Assembly: GCA_028280305.1 (NCBI GenBank)
Contig: JANQMC010000024.1
Coordinates: 124,001-188,000, forward strand
From: Pelagibius sp.
GTDB taxonomy: Bacteria; Pseudomonadota; Alphaproteobacteria; Kiloniellales; Kiloniellaceae
Length of the DNA stretch: 64,000 nt
Reading direction: 5' to 3'
Below the pieces are notes generated by a model. That model searched no databases. It was given only the letters and a program-made list of their open reading frames with translations, and was not told where the DNA came from. The position numbers and the translations under genes were made by a program. Every line of letters begins with the position of its first letter. Within the stretch, counting starts at the first letter, position 1. Below are positions 1-9,886 of the stretch, piece by piece.

Positions 1-640
1 GAATGAAATCCACCAGCTTTTCGATGGTTGCATTTGGCGTCTTGATGACATGAAGCAAGGCATCACAGATCTCACCCACATTGTGCGGCGGAATCGACGT
101 CGCCATCCCAACCGCAATACCCTGCGAACCATTAGCCAGTAGATTGGGAAAAGCGGCCGGCAGCACTGCCGGTTCTTCGGCCTCACCATCATAGGTCGGC
201 CGAAAATCCACGGTGTCCTCGTCGATACCCTCGAGGAGGGCTGCAGCCACCTCCGTCAGCCGTGCTTCCGTGTATCGCATGGCCGCTGCGTTGTCGCCGT
301 CGATGTTGCCGAAATTCCCCTGCCCATCGATCAGGGGAAAGCGCAGCGAGAAATCCTGGGCCAAGCGGACCAGCGCATCATAGATTGCCTGATCCCCATG
401 CGGGTGGAACTTACCGATCACATCGCCGACGACCCGGGCGGATTTCTTGAACCCGGTAGAGGGATCAAGTCGCAGTTGACGCATGGCGAAGAGCAGACGT
501 CGATGAACGGGCTTCAGGCCATCGCGCACGTCCGGAAGTGAGCGGGCCATAATCGTCGATAAGGCATACGACAGATAGCGCTCCGACAAGGCATCGGAGA
601 GCTTTACATCACGAATTTGGCCGGAAGCGGAGGAACTCAT
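1..640 (-). CDS. parC: DNA topoisomerase IV subunit A, N-terminal part (cut by window edge)
   Basis: Breaking-rejoining subunit of topoisomerase IV, which decatenates daughter chromosomes. About 213 residues are visible from the start at 640; the rest lies beyond the left edge. The start reads [14 protein letters not shown]. The family core follows with the block [20 protein letters not shown], the [11 protein letters not shown] loop and the active-site tyrosine in [10 protein letters not shown] (about residue 123). The position of E. coli Ser80, a quinolone-resistance site, holds Gln here (HPHGDQ), as in other alphaproteobacterial ParC proteins I recall. It is the last gene of a long run on this strand, with a 90-bp gap after the oxidoreductase gene that could carry its own promoter. 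Confidence 0.95.
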   Translation of the reverse strand, partial: MSSSASGQIRDVKLSDALSERYLSYALSTIMARSLPDVRDGLKPVHRRLLFAMRQLRLDPSTGFKKSARVVGDVIGKFHPHGDQAIYDALVRLAQDFSLRFPLIDGQGNFGNIDGDNAAAMRYTEARLTEVAAALLEGIDEDTVDFRPTYDGEAEEPAVLPAAFPNLLANGSQGIAVGMATSIPPHNVGEICDALLHVIKTPNATIEKLVDFI

Positions 641-730
641 ACAGCAGCACACGAATCGGAAGTTGGACCACCAAATATAGTAGCCGAGATACGGACGATA
701 TCAACAGATCGCGACTTAAGACCGAAGATT

Positions 731-1987
731 CTAGAAGCGGTCAACCCTGTAAGGCGCCATATCGATGCCCGGATCGCGCCCCGCGACAAGCTCGGCGATG
801 ATCTCGCCGGTCCGCCCGGCCAGGCTGAGACCACAGTGCCCATGTCCAAAGGCCAGCAACACGTTGCGGCAGCCAGGGGTCGGGCCGATGACAGGCAGGG
901 AATCCGGCATGGAGGGTCTGAAGCCCATCCAGCGCGTCTCCCCGCTACGCTCAAGTCCGGGAAACCAGCGGTTGGCATTGTCGTACAGTACCTCTGCGCG
1001 TTTCCAGTTTGGTTCAGCCTTCAACCCACCAAGCTCAACGGTCCCCGCAATTCGCAGGCCGTTTTCGAGAGGCGTGCATACAAACCCCCGCTCGGTGGAA
1101 TAGACAGGTAAGCGCGGACTGACGCCCGGTTCCGGCAGCGTCAGATGATATCCCCGCTCCGTTTCCAGCGGAGGACGCCAGCCGAGCATCTTTGTCAGGT
1201 TTTTTGACCAGGCTCCGGCAGCTATGACCGTTGCGCTGCAGTCTATCCGGCCAGCCTCAGTGAGAACCGCCTTAACAGAGGCTTCCGCCCGGTCAAACCC
1301 GATAACGCTTTCTCGCCGAATCTCGCCGCCTCCCTCCACAAAGGCCGCTGCGAGTTCCTGCACAAAACGAAAGTTGTTCACGGTGTGCGAAACATCCGGA
1401 TAGAAAACGCCTCGGTCAAATATCGGCGCCAGACTTGGCTCCAGTTGCCGCAGTTCTTCTGCTGGCAGGACATCGAATCGAACGCCTCGGCGACGCTGAA
1501 GCTCCAGCATCGGCTGGTAGGCCTGAAAGCCCTTCTGGGTCTCGTAGACCGAGAGCCATCCGGAGCGCTGGATCATGTCCTGAATTCCGGCCATCTCAAC
1601 GAGGGGTTGGTAGGCGGATTGCGCCCCGGTCAGCAGGGCCTTAAGGGCGATCGATATCGCCTCAACATGCTTCGGGCTACTCGCTTGAACAAATTGAAGA
1701 AGCCAGGGCGCAAGCTTTGGAAGATAGCCCCAACGGATCGACAGGGGCCCCAAGGGATCCAGCAACATACCAGGCACTCGGCGCGCCACACCCGGCGTCT
1801 GTACCGGCACCACAGCTTCCTCGGTGATAATCGAGCCATTGCCGAACGACGTCGCTTCGCCGGGCGCTCCACGATCGAGAAGTATCACTCGATGGCCGCC
1901 ACGCAGCAGATAGAGCGCACAGCAAACACCGATGATTCCGGCCCCAACAACGACAACCGGCTGCTCCGCACTGCTCGCCTCGGTCAT
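731..1987 (-). CDS. FAD-dependent amino-acid oxidase/dehydrogenase (DadA-like)
   Basis: A 418-residue flavoenzyme of the D-amino-acid oxidase (DAO) fold. The dinucleotide-binding motif VVVGAGIIGVCCALYLLRGG sits at the N terminus. The C terminus has the FAD-closing segment AFGHGHCGLSLAGRTGE, which is typical of the small subunit of D-amino-acid dehydrogenase. It probably oxidises a D-amino acid or related amine and passes electrons to the respiratory chain. The substrate cannot be read from sequence, so no gene symbol is given. The start codon overlaps the recO stop by 4 bp (ATGA), so translation is probably coupled. Being placed in a DNA-repair/RNA-processing operon is a chromosomal arrangement and says little about its role. 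Confidence 0.85.
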   Translation of the reverse strand: MTEASSAEQPVVVVGAGIIGVCCALYLLRGGHRVILLDRGAPGEATSFGNGSIITEEAVVPVQTPGVARRVPGMLLDPLGPLSIRWGYLPKLAPWLLQFVQASSPKHVEAISIALKALLTGAQSAYQPLVEMAGIQDMIQRSGWLSVYETQKGFQAYQPMLELQRRRGVRFDVLPAEELRQLEPSLAPIFDRGVFYPDVSHTVNNFRFVQELAAAFVEGGGEIRRESVIGFDRAEASVKAVLTEAGRIDCSATVIAAGAWSKNLTKMLGWRPPLETERGYHLTLPEPGVSPRLPVYSTERGFVCTPLENGLRIAGTVELGGLKAEPNWKRAEVLYDNANRWFPGLERSGETRWMGFRPSMPDSLPVIGPTPGCRNVLLAFGHGHCGLSLAGRTGEIIAELVAGRDPGIDMAPYRVDRF

Positions 1988-2751
1988 GCCTCTTTCTCCG
2001 ATGAGAGGTGCTGTCCCAGCGACACTTTAGCCAGCGCATCCTTTTCGAAACGCTGCGCAAACATCTGCCTTGCTTTCGGTAGCGGTTTGTTATGCGGATG
2101 AAAGAGATGGCGCTCGATGAAAAACCCTGTCATGGCAAGCCCGTCAACAACCTCATTCTCGCCCCCCTCTCCGCGCCCCAACAAGAAGCTTGGCAAAGGC
2201 AGCAACCGTTCTTTGTAGGGGGCTCCAGCCGAAAGAGAAACAGCGCGCCCCGACTTTGGGCTAATGTAGCTCAATTGGTCATTATCCCCGCCGCCGGCAC
2301 AACGACTCAAGTCGAGACCAAAGCCGAGTTCCGCCAGCAGACCCATCTCCCAGCGGACATAGACTTCCGCCCAGTGATCACCCCCCAAGGCATCCAGAAG
2401 AGCAAGCATTCCTACATAGCAGGCCGGATGCGGCTCTCGTTCGGGAATCGCCCCCTCGCAGACCGCGGCCGCAGAAACCAGCGCGGCTAAGCGATCCGGC
2501 TGATCCATCACCTCAGCCGCGAATGAACGGACCAATTCGCAATCAAAACTACCCAGGTGATCAGCCAAGCGACCGCTCCATGTCGCTGCTACTCTGTTAC
2601 CCACCTGATAGAGCCCTCTGAGACGCGCACTTTGTCCGCCGCGCACCAGCCCTGCATGGCGACCATGCGAATGGGTAAGCAGTTGCACGATCGTGGATGT
2701 TTCTCCATGAGGGCGCACGGCAATGACAATGCCTTCGTCCTCCCACTTCAC
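1984..2751 (-). CDS. recO: DNA repair protein RecO
   Basis: A 255-residue RecO, which anneals single strands and helps RecR load RecA at gaps (RecFOR pathway). The N terminus MKWEDEGIVIAVRPHGETST is the family OB-fold start. A cysteine (CAGGG) sits where the zinc-binding region is expected, but I do not see the full four-cysteine set. It lies 45 bp after era and overlaps the following oxidoreductase by 4 bp. The era-recO order is common in proteobacteria and supports the call. Confidence 0.9.
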   Translation of the reverse strand: MKWEDEGIVIAVRPHGETSTIVQLLTHSHGRHAGLVRGGQSARLRGLYQVGNRVAATWSGRLADHLGSFDCELVRSFAAEVMDQPDRLAALVSAAAVCEGAIPEREPHPACYVGMLALLDALGGDHWAEVYVRWEMGLLAELGFGLDLSRCAGGGDNDQLSYISPKSGRAVSLSAGAPYKERLLPLPSFLLGRGEGGENEVVDGLAMTGFFIERHLFHPHNKPLPKARQMFAQRFEKDALAKVSLGQHLSSEKEA

Positions 2752-2796
2752 GGCACGACAACCGAAAGCAGACTCAATTGAAGATACCCAGCGGTC

Positions 2797-3708
2797 CTAA
2801 GCATCGAACTCCAAACCCAGCATTCGATAACGTTCAGGGTCGTTGATCCAGTTTTCCCGTACCTTCACGAAGATGAATAAATGCACGGGCTGCCCGAGGA
2901 CCTCCTCCAGTTCTGCCTGCGCTGCCTCGCGAACGGCACGGATGGTGCGCCCTCCCTTGCCGAGGCACATGGCCTTGTGCTGATCACGTGCGACATAGAC
3001 GGTCTGCTGAACACGCACTGAACCATCCTTGAACTCCTCCCATCCCTCGGACTCGACGGTCAATGCGTAAGGAAGCTCCTGATGAAGATTCAAGAACAGC
3101 TTCTCACGTGTTATCTCCGCAGCCATAAGTCTCAGAGTGACATCGGAGAGCTGATCCTCCGGAAAGTGCCATGGCCCGATAGGCATCCGGGCGGCAAGGA
3201 ATTCAGTCAGATCGGCAATTCCATCGCCGGTCTCTGCCGAAACCATGAAAACCTCGGAGAACTGACCGGCTTCGGTGAGCTGCGCTGTTAGCGCCAACAA
3301 CCGTTCCCGCTTCACGAGGTCGATCTTGTTGAGCACTAAAACCGGCCGATGAGAGGTATCGGCCAATCCCTCGATCACCATCCGGGCGTCGTCAGAGATG
3401 TTCTTCCGGCTGGCATCATGAACGACCAAAACCACGTCGGCATCCTCAATGCCGGCCCAAGCGGCCTGCACCATAGCCCTCTCAAGGCGGCGTTTCGCCG
3501 CAAAGATACCTGGTGTGTCCACAAAGACGATCTGGCTGTCCCCGGCTATTGCAATGCCCCGGACACGGGTCCGCGTGGTCTGAACCTTATGTGTTACGAT
3601 AGAGACCTTTGCCCCAACCAACCGATTGACCAGCGTCGATTTGCCGGCATTGGGGGCACCGACCACGGCGACGAAGCCACACCTTTGACGGTCACCGCTT
3701 TCACCCAA
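2797..3708 (-). CDS. era: GTPase Era (TTG start)
   Basis: Ribosome-assembly GTPase that binds 16S rRNA. G1 is GAPNAGKST, G3 is DTPG (VDTPGIF), G4 is NKID (LVLNKIDLV), and the C-terminal KH domain includes LGKGGRTIRAVREAAQ. No ATG occurs near the expected N terminus; the nearest ATG is at 3816 and would add 36 residues unlike Era. A TTG at 3708 gives MGESGDRQRCGFVAVVG and a normal 303-residue protein. A GGAGG lies 9 nt upstream of this TTG. The start then overlaps the end of rnc by 8 bp, so the two are likely translationally coupled. The N-terminal choice is an inference; the identity is certain. Confidence 0.93.
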   Translation of the reverse strand: MGESGDRQRCGFVAVVGAPNAGKSTLVNRLVGAKVSIVTHKVQTTRTRVRGIAIAGDSQIVFVDTPGIFAAKRRLERAMVQAAWAGIEDADVVLVVHDASRKNISDDARMVIEGLADTSHRPVLVLNKIDLVKRERLLALTAQLTEAGQFSEVFMVSAETGDGIADLTEFLAARMPIGPWHFPEDQLSDVTLRLMAAEITREKLFLNLHQELPYALTVESEGWEEFKDGSVRVQQTVYVARDQHKAMCLGKGGRTIRAVREAAQAELEEVLGQPVHLFIFVKVRENWINDPERYRMLGLEFDA

Positions 3709-4441
3709 TCGCTTTACCCTCCAATACCGCCAGCAACTTCCTCGCAGCATCCTGCTCGGCGACCCGCTTGGATCTTCCCTGCCCTTCCAGCGGCAGATGA
3801 CCCTCAATTGCGACACTTATCGTGAACGTCGGCGCATGAGGTGGGCCGCTTCGGGAGATCTCGTTGTACTGTGGAAGCGCGAGACCACGACCCTGTGCCC
3901 ACTCCTGCAATCGTGTTTTGGAATCTGACGGCGGCGCCAAGTCAGCTTCAATCAAATCATGCCAGTGGGTTGCAATAAACCGCTGCACGGCACTGAGGCC
4001 GCCATCTAAGTAAAGGGCCGCAATAACAGCTTCGCAAGCATCCGACAAAAGCCCGGGGTTGTTGCGCCCACTGGCTTCGCCCTCTCCCATCTCGAGTCGC
4101 ATGAAACGCCCGAGGTCCAAGTCTCTCGCAACAGCAGCCAGGGTCTCTTTGCGAACCAGTTTGGCATGACGTCGCGCAAGACTGCCCTCCGCTTCCTCGG
4201 GAAAGCGTGAGAAAATCATCTCGGCGATAACGAGGCCCAGTACGCGGTCCCCCAAGAATTCCAGCCGCTCATAGTCGCCGCCCAGATGCGACGGATCCGC
4301 AGATACACTTGGATGGGTCAGGGCACGACTCAGCAACCCAGGATCGGAGAACCTATACTCAATCCGATCTTCAAGATCGCCCGAGGATCGATCTTCAGTT
4401 CCGAACGCGCCTGCGGGCCCTTGCCGATCATTCGATGGCAT
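3701..4441 (-). CDS. rnc: Ribonuclease III
   Basis: A 246-residue double-stranded-RNA endonuclease for rRNA and mRNA processing. The signature RLEFLGDRVLGLVIAEM carries the metal-binding acidic residues, and a second acidic cluster is SDACEAVIAALYLDGG. The C-terminal dsRNA-binding domain runs from DSKTRLQEWAQGRG to the end. A longer frame opens upstream to 4672, but that part is read inside lepB and is not RNase III-like. The ATG at 4441 (MPSNDRQGP) overlaps lepB by 14 bp and gives a normal length. lepB-rnc-era is a widely conserved order. Confidence 0.93.
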   Translation of the reverse strand: MPSNDRQGPAGAFGTEDRSSGDLEDRIEYRFSDPGLLSRALTHPSVSADPSHLGGDYERLEFLGDRVLGLVIAEMIFSRFPEEAEGSLARRHAKLVRKETLAAVARDLDLGRFMRLEMGEGEASGRNNPGLLSDACEAVIAALYLDGGLSAVQRFIATHWHDLIEADLAPPSDSKTRLQEWAQGRGLALPQYNEISRSGPPHAPTFTISVAIEGHLPLEGQGRSKRVAEQDAARKLLAVLEGKAIG

Positions 4442-5222
4442 CGCCGATCCGGCCAAACCTGATCGACGCGGGCCAGCGCCAAAACTCCCACCAAGCCGAC
4501 TGTCCATCGTGGGAGAAGAAAAGGACGTCGGCCCGCCCAATAAGGTTCTCGAAAGGTATTTGTCCAACGATAGAGCGGCTGTCTTGACTATTGTCTCGAT
4601 TATCCCCCATCGCAAAAACATGTCCGGCCTGCACGGTCTGAGGCGGCCAGTTATCCGCAGGACCGTCGTCACCCAGCCACTCGTGGATCAGATGCTTTCG
4701 GCCATTTGGCAGTGTCTCCAAATAGACAGGACCTTCTGCGGAAGGGTAATCGATCTCCGCCAGTTCCGATGGCAGCAGCAACTCACGCTTCGCCGCCTCG
4801 CCGTTGATGTGTAGTACCCCTTCCCTGACCTCGATCACGTCTCCGGGCAAACCGACGATTCGTTTGATGTAGTCGGTCTTGTTGTCGCGCGGCGTTCGAA
4901 ACACGGCAACGTCACCAATCTCGGGCTCGGTGAAAAAAACTCTTCCACCAAACAGATCTGGGCTGAAGGGGATCGAATACCTGCTGTAACCATAAGACAG
5001 CTTGGAAACGAACAAGTAGTCTCCGATCAACAAGGTCGGCTCCATTGAGCCTGACGGAATGTTGAACGGCTCGTAGGCGAAAGTCCGAACACCAAGCGCA
5101 ATCAGTACGGCGATCACGACCGTGCGCAGTGTTTCGAAGAAAGCGCCAACCGACGTCTGGCCACCTTCAACCTCCTTCTCCGGATCGACCTCCGGACCAT
5201 TCTTGCGCATCGATCTATCCAT
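4428..5222 (-). CDS. lepB: Signal peptidase I
   Basis: A 264-residue leader peptidase that removes Sec and Tat signal peptides at the outer face of the inner membrane. One membrane segment (TVVIAVLIALGVRTFAY) precedes the catalytic serine in NIPSGSMEPTLL (about residue 59). The general-base lysine is in DYIKRIVGLPGD, and the family box GDNRDNSQDSR is intact. The start at 5222 (MDRSMRKN) lies just after the acpS stop. A longer frame to 5279 would run into acpS and is less likely. An ATG at 5210 (MRKNGPEVD) is an alternative. Confidence 0.93.
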   Translation of the reverse strand: MDRSMRKNGPEVDPEKEVEGGQTSVGAFFETLRTVVIAVLIALGVRTFAYEPFNIPSGSMEPTLLIGDYLFVSKLSYGYSRYSIPFSPDLFGGRVFFTEPEIGDVAVFRTPRDNKTDYIKRIVGLPGDVIEVREGVLHINGEAAKRELLLPSELAEIDYPSAEGPVYLETLPNGRKHLIHEWLGDDGPADNWPPQTVQAGHVFAMGDNRDNSQDSRSIVGQIPFENLIGRADVLFFSHDGQSAWWEFWRWPASIRFGRIGDAIE

Positions 5223-5229
5223 CGCCTCT

Positions 5230-5676
5230 CTACTCACCCGTCGGAGCCGTGTGGGAACTCCCGGGAACTCCTGCATCAACTGGAACGGCAGAAATAATTA
5301 CGAATGCCTGGGCCAGCGGGTAATCGTCTGTGATCGTAATGTCAATCTGTGCCTTCATTCCCAACGGTGTCAAATCCTCTAGCCGCGCCGCGGCGCCCTG
5401 CGTCAGAGCCATAGTCGGCTTGCCGCTCGGCAAGTTGACGACGCCCAAATCTCGCCAATGGACGCCTCTTCTCGGCACGCCGGTTCCCAGGGCTTTGGCG
5501 CAGGCTTCTTTCGCCGCGAATCTCTTCGCGTAGCTTGCAGCCCGCTGCGCTCGACGATCGGATTTCCGACGCTCAATATCTGTAAAGCAGCGCGTCGTGA
5601 AGCGGTCGCCGAAGCGCTCAAGCGTTTTTTCAACTCGTCTGATATCGATCAGATCGCTACCGAGGCCCAGTATCAT
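5230..5676 (-). CDS. acpS: Holo-[acyl-carrier-protein] synthase
   Basis: A 148-residue enzyme that transfers 4'-phosphopantetheine from CoA to the ACP of fatty-acid synthesis. The N-terminal metal site is [13 protein letters not shown] and the second conserved motif is [16 protein letters not shown]. The C terminus extends about 15 residues past the usual family end ([12 protein letters not shown]), with no recognisable motif. It sits between pdxJ and lepB, the usual alphaproteobacterial order. Confidence 0.92.
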   Translation of the reverse strand: MILGLGSDLIDIRRVEKTLERFGDRFTTRCFTDIERRKSDRRAQRAASYAKRFAAKEACAKALGTGVPRRGVHWRDLGVVNLPSGKPTMALTQGAAARLEDLTPLGMKAQIDITITDDYPLAQAFVIISAVPVDAGVPGSSHTAPTGE

Positions 5677-5702
5677 TTCAGTTCGCTTCTTTGAACCTCA
5701 GG

Positions 5703-6473
5703 CTAGGCCGAACGGGCCCCACCGGCCTCGGCACGGGCTTTGTCCATTAACGCGCGCATCCGACGTATCGAGCTGTCGAGGCCGCCGAATATAGCTTCTC
5801 CCACCAGGAAGTGGCCGATGTTGAGTTCAGCAACAGACGGGATCACCGCAATGGAACCTACGGTGTCGAAAGTCAGACCATGGCCGGCATGGCACTCCAG
5901 GCCCAGCTTTTCGGCAAACGCTGCGGCATCTCGAATCCGTTGCAGGCAGTCTTTCGTCCGATCGCTTTCCGGGTCTTCTATAAAAGCTTCGCAATAAGCG
6001 CCCGTATGAAGCTCGACCACAGGAGCGCCGAGGGCAACAGCCGCTTCGAGTTGTACGGGATCAGCTTCCACAAACAGCGAGACTCGAGAGCCGACCTCGC
6101 TCAGTTTCGTCACGTACTCCATCAGGTGATTGTGTCCACCGGCGGCATCCAATCCGCCTTCCGTCGTCCGCTCCTCGCGCCTCTCCGGCACCAGGCAAGC
6201 GGCATGCGGCCGGTGGCGCAGGGCGATCGCCAGCATTTCTTCTGTCGCTGCCATCTCAAAATTGAGCGGTATTTCAAGCTCCGCGGTAAGGCGCTCGATA
6301 TCGTTGTCCGAGATATGACGCCTGTCTTCGCGCAGATGTGCCGTGATTCCGTCCGCTCCGGCCGCAGCGGCCATCCGGGCCGCACGAACAGGGTCAGGAT
6401 GGACCCCTCCGCGAGCGTTTCTGATCGTCGCTACGTGATCTATGTTAACGCCTAGCCGCAAGTGCCGCTTCAT
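5703..6473 (-). CDS. pdxJ: Pyridoxine 5'-phosphate synthase
   Basis: A 256-residue TIM-barrel enzyme that joins 3-amino-2-oxopropyl phosphate and 1-deoxyxylulose 5-phosphate to give pyridoxine 5'-phosphate. Clear family blocks are [40 protein letters not shown] and [13 protein letters not shown] near the C terminus. The start codon overlaps the stop of the upstream DUF2062 gene by 4 bp. It is followed by acpS, the classic pdxJ-acpS pair. Confidence 0.95.
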   Translation of the reverse strand: MKRHLRLGVNIDHVATIRNARGGVHPDPVRAARMAAAAGADGITAHLREDRRHISDNDIERLTAELEIPLNFEMAATEEMLAIALRHRPHAACLVPERREERTTEGGLDAAGGHNHLMEYVTKLSEVGSRVSLFVEADPVQLEAAVALGAPVVELHTGAYCEAFIEDPESDRTKDCLQRIRDAAAFAEKLGLECHAGHGLTFDTVGSIAVIPSVAELNIGHFLVGEAIFGGLDSSIRRMRALMDKARAEAGGARSA

Positions 6474-7087
6474 GGCTGCCTCGTATACTTGGTCGCGCTT
6501 CCCAGCTTTCCGGAGCGCGAGGTTTCATCAATCTGGCCGTCACCCAATCCGCGGAGCCGGCGCAGCTTACGTCTTGTGCGCCGGCGCCTAGCCTTCTGAT
6601 ACTGGTCCACTGTTCGCTGAATAGGCCAGAAAAACACAAACCAGGCACAGATTGCTGTCGGGATGCCGCCGACGGTCATAGGCAGCAAAACCCCAAGTGG
6701 GTTATCGACTATGTAACTCAATGAAAGGCTTTGCGGCAGCCCCGTCAAGTCATCGTTGCCAATGAGCCAGGTTCCCAAGCTGTAAATCCACAGCCAAATG
6801 AAGGGAAATGTCCAAGGATTGCCCACGACAGTGCCGATAGCAGCCGCCAAAAGGTTTCCCCTCAAGACCACCGCCAGAACGGCTGCGAGAATGAAATGAA
6901 GGCCTATAAACGGTGTAAAGGAAATTGCCGCTCCCGAGGCAAATCCGGCGGCGATCCGATAAGGCGTGCCGGGTAAACGTCTTAGACGGTGGGCGACATA
7001 GGTCCCGGACCGACGCCATCCGCCTTTCGGCCATAGAATCTCGCTTGCACGCTTTAAAAAGGTGAGAGGTTCACGGCGCTTAAACAT
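6470..7087 (-). CDS. DUF2062 membrane protein
   Basis: A 205-residue inner-membrane protein of the DUF2062 family. After a basic N terminus come two or three hydrophobic stretches, including [39 protein letters not shown] and the family signature [16 protein letters not shown]. The C terminus is very basic ([15 protein letters not shown]). No biochemical function is established that I know of. It overlaps pdxJ by 4 bp and follows rsh closely, so it is probably co-transcribed with both. Confidence 0.85.
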   Translation of the reverse strand: MFKRREPLTFLKRASEILWPKGGWRRSGTYVAHRLRRLPGTPYRIAAGFASGAAISFTPFIGLHFILAAVLAVVLRGNLLAAAIGTVVGNPWTFPFIWLWIYSLGTWLIGNDDLTGLPQSLSLSYIVDNPLGVLLPMTVGGIPTAICAWFVFFWPIQRTVDQYQKARRRRTRRKLRRLRGLGDGQIDETSRSGKLGSATKYTRQP

Positions 7088-7121
7088 TCGGCGATCTTAG
7101 CCCCAAAAGATAGCTGCGACC

Positions 7122-9266
7122 TTAACCGCGCGCTCGCTCGACAGATGTGATGACTGGCATTGCCCTAAGCGCCGCAATAATATTCGTCAGATGCTTCACA
7201 CTTGTGACCTCAACATCTATCAACATTTCAAAGAAATCTACAGACCTATTTACAATCTTAAGGTTATTTATATTTCCACTATTCTTTCCGATGATCGTCG
7301 ACAAACCACCGAGGCTTCCTGGCTCATTCGCAACGATCACATGTAGTCGCCCTATTCTCTGTTCGATGCCATCATCGACGTCCCATGACAGGTCTACCCA
7401 ACGCTCCGGTGTTGCGTGGAAACTCTCCAGGGTGTCGCAGTCGATGGTGTGAACCGTTACCCCTTTGCCCGTGGTCACGATTCCGACGATTCGATCACCA
7501 GGCAGCGGATGACAGCAATGGGCGTAGTGGACCGCCATCCCAGGAATCAGCCCCTTAATCGGGACTGAGGTTTCATGCCCTTTGCCAGACCGGGTCCGAG
7601 CCCGCGCCAAGGGAACCACCTTTGCGGTGTTCGGGTCCTCTTTCGCCCCGGGGAAAACCGCCGTGACCACCTCACGACCAGTCAAATGTCCCTGGCCGAC
7701 CGCCGCATAGAGCTCAATGAGACTCTCCGCTTTGAACCGCTTCAATACGGACTGCAGCCCTTTTTCCGAGAAATCGTATCCCTCTTGCCGGAAAGACTTC
7801 TGAAGAATCTGGCGCCCCAGTTCGTTGTATTGTTCAAGCTGCTTCTGACGGACAAAGCGCCGTATGCGGGCCTTGGCCTTTCCGCTGACAACAAACTGTT
7901 CCCAGTCCGGCGAGGGCGTTTGCGCCCTGGAAGTAACGATCTCGACCTGATCGCCGTTTTGTAGAGGCGCGCGCAGTTGAACCATCCTGCCGTTTACCTT
8001 GGCCCCTACACAGGTATCCCCTACTTCCGAATGCACGGCATAGGCAAAGTCGACCGGCGTCGCCCCACTGGGCAGCGCAATCACAGCCCCCTTTGGGGTA
8101 AAGCAGAAAACCTGATCCTGAAACATCTCGAGCTTCGTATGCTCCAGGAACTCCTCAGGATTATCCGCATGTTCAAGGATATCCAACAGTTCCCGCATCC
8201 AACGGTACTGCCGCCCCTCGACCTGCGGGCTGTCCTGTTTGTATATCCAATGCGCGGCAACACCGTATTCGGCAATTTCATGCATTTGCCCGGTACGGAT
8301 TTGCACCTCGATACGGTGCCTCTCTGGTCCGATAATTGTGGTATGCAGCGAGCTGTAGCCGTTTGGCTTCGGCGTCGATATATAGTCTTTAAATCGTCCC
8401 GGAACGACCGGATAGTGGCTGTGAAGCAACCCGAGTGTGTGATAGCAATCGCCGGCTGTTTCGACCACAATTCGAAAAGCCATGATGTCCGATAGTTGTT
8501 CGAAAGTTATATTCTTGCGCTGCATCTTGCGCCAGACCGAGTAAGGCGACTTCATTCGGCCCGACACGGATGCGTTTATGCCTTCCAAGCTCAGCGTGCG
8601 GCGCAATTCACCGATGATCCGGTCCGACAGGTCTTGGCCCTGCCCACGCAGAAAATCCAAACGCGCGAGAACCGAGTCGCGGCCATCGCTGTTTAACTCC
8701 GCAAATGCTAGGTCCTCGAGTTGATCCTTAAATCCGTGCATTCCAATGCGCTCTGCCAGTGGCGCATAGATATCCATGGTCTCGCGTGCGATGCGCCGGC
8801 GCTTGTCCGGCGAAGCGATGAAATGCAACGTTTGCATGTTGTGCAGCCGGTCAGCCAGCTTGACGAGGAGAACGCGAATGTCCTCGGACATCGCTACCAG
8901 AAGCTTCCGGAAGTTCTCGGCGTGCTTTGTCTCCTCAGACTGGAGTTCAAGTCTTCCCAGCTTGGTGACGCCGTCTACAAGCCTTGCAATCTCGGCCCCA
9001 AACCTCTCCTCCAGATCCTCCAGGGAAGCGTCTGTGTCCTCAACAACGTCGTGCAAAAGCGCTGTGATGATCGATGAATCATCAAGTTTGAGCTCGGTCA
9101 GAATCCCCGCGACTTCGATTGGATGGGAAAAATAGGGGTCGCCAGAAGCCCTGGTCTGCGCACCATGGGCTTTCATGGCATACACATAGGCGCGGTTGAG
9201 GGCGTCCTCATCCGCGCCCGGATCGTATGATTTGACCCGTTCGACCAGTTCAAACTGCCGGATCAT
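7122..9266 (-). CDS. rsh: Bifunctional (p)ppGpp synthetase/hydrolase (RelA/SpoT homologue)
   Basis: A 714-residue Rsh enzyme that makes and destroys the stringent-response alarmones. The N-terminal HD hydrolase is intact (YFSHPIEVAG, ALLHDVVEDTDAS), so hydrolysis is expected. The synthetase domain has RMKSPYSVWRKM and the substrate loop PKPNGYSSLHTTI. Then follow a TGS domain (VFCFTPKGAVIALP), a segment with conserved Cys/His (YAHCCHPLPGD) and a C-terminal ACT domain. This is the single full-length Rsh normally found in alphaproteobacteria. rpoZ lies just upstream on the same strand, as is usual. Confidence 0.96.
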   Translation of the reverse strand: MIRQFELVERVKSYDPGADEDALNRAYVYAMKAHGAQTRASGDPYFSHPIEVAGILTELKLDDSSIITALLHDVVEDTDASLEDLEERFGAEIARLVDGVTKLGRLELQSEETKHAENFRKLLVAMSEDIRVLLVKLADRLHNMQTLHFIASPDKRRRIARETMDIYAPLAERIGMHGFKDQLEDLAFAELNSDGRDSVLARLDFLRGQGQDLSDRIIGELRRTLSLEGINASVSGRMKSPYSVWRKMQRKNITFEQLSDIMAFRIVVETAGDCYHTLGLLHSHYPVVPGRFKDYISTPKPNGYSSLHTTIIGPERHRIEVQIRTGQMHEIAEYGVAAHWIYKQDSPQVEGRQYRWMRELLDILEHADNPEEFLEHTKLEMFQDQVFCFTPKGAVIALPSGATPVDFAYAVHSEVGDTCVGAKVNGRMVQLRAPLQNGDQVEIVTSRAQTPSPDWEQFVVSGKAKARIRRFVRQKQLEQYNELGRQILQKSFRQEGYDFSEKGLQSVLKRFKAESLIELYAAVGQGHLTGREVVTAVFPGAKEDPNTAKVVPLARARTRSGKGHETSVPIKGLIPGMAVHYAHCCHPLPGDRIVGIVTTGKGVTVHTIDCDTLESFHATPERWVDLSWDVDDGIEQRIGRLHVIVANEPGSLGGLSTIIGKNSGNINNLKIVNRSVDFFEMLIDVEVTSVKHLTNIIAALRAMPVITSVERARG

Positions 9267-9401
9267 GTTAGACCGACCCGCGCTCTGCCATCAAAGAATT
9301 ATAACGATTCCAGCATATGCGCTAGTGCGCTGGTCGCCAAGCCCATGTTTGCCTAAAGATCGTCACTGAGTAATAAAGTTACCCGGCACGAAGGCGGGCG
9401 G

Positions 9402-9767
9402 CTAATCTTGTGAGTCGGGAGCTGCCGTGGCGCTTGCTTCCTGTTCGCCAAGCAAGGAGTCGAGTCCGGCATCCTGATCGGGCGCCGAGGGAATCACCGG
9501 AGCATCAAAATCGACAATGTCCTCTTCGGGCTCATCCTGTTCACTTTGCTTCTGGAGCCCCGTCACGATGGCATCGCCGAGAACCTGAAGGTCAACGGTC
9601 TGATCCGCGATTTCCCTGAGTGCTACGACAGGGTTTTTGTCATTGTCCCGCTCCAGCGTCAAAGGCGCACCGGCCGAGATATCGCGCGCGCGTTGTGCCG
9701 CTTTCATGACCAAATCGAAGCGATTGGGGACCTGAAGAACACAGTCTTCGACCGTTACCCGAGCCAT
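9402..9767 (-). CDS. rpoZ: RNA polymerase omega subunit
   Basis: A 121-residue omega subunit that helps assemble RNA polymerase by clamping beta-prime. The core is [20 protein letters not shown] followed by [11 protein letters not shown] and [12 protein letters not shown]. The C-terminal half is long and acidic ([11 protein letters not shown]), as in many alphaproteobacterial omegas. It lies about 135 bp upstream of rsh on the same strand; omega and ppGpp metabolism genes are adjacent in many proteobacteria. Confidence 0.95.
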   Translation of the reverse strand: MARVTVEDCVLQVPNRFDLVMKAAQRARDISAGAPLTLERDNDKNPVVALREIADQTVDLQVLGDAIVTGLQKQSEQDEPEEDIVDFDAPVIPSAPDQDAGLDSLLGEQEASATAAPDSQD

Positions 9768-9886
9768 GGATTACAACCTTCCAACTTTAGAATGAGCTCC
9801 GGTCCGTTTCCAACCGGAGCCGCGGAATATAGGGAGCGGACGGCACCATGGCAAGCTTCAAACCGAGTCATAATTACTCGGAAATA

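Noticed and set aside
1385-2101. 238-codon + strand frame opposite the oxidoreductase and recO
   Set aside because: Shadow of two well-supported genes with conserved overlap.
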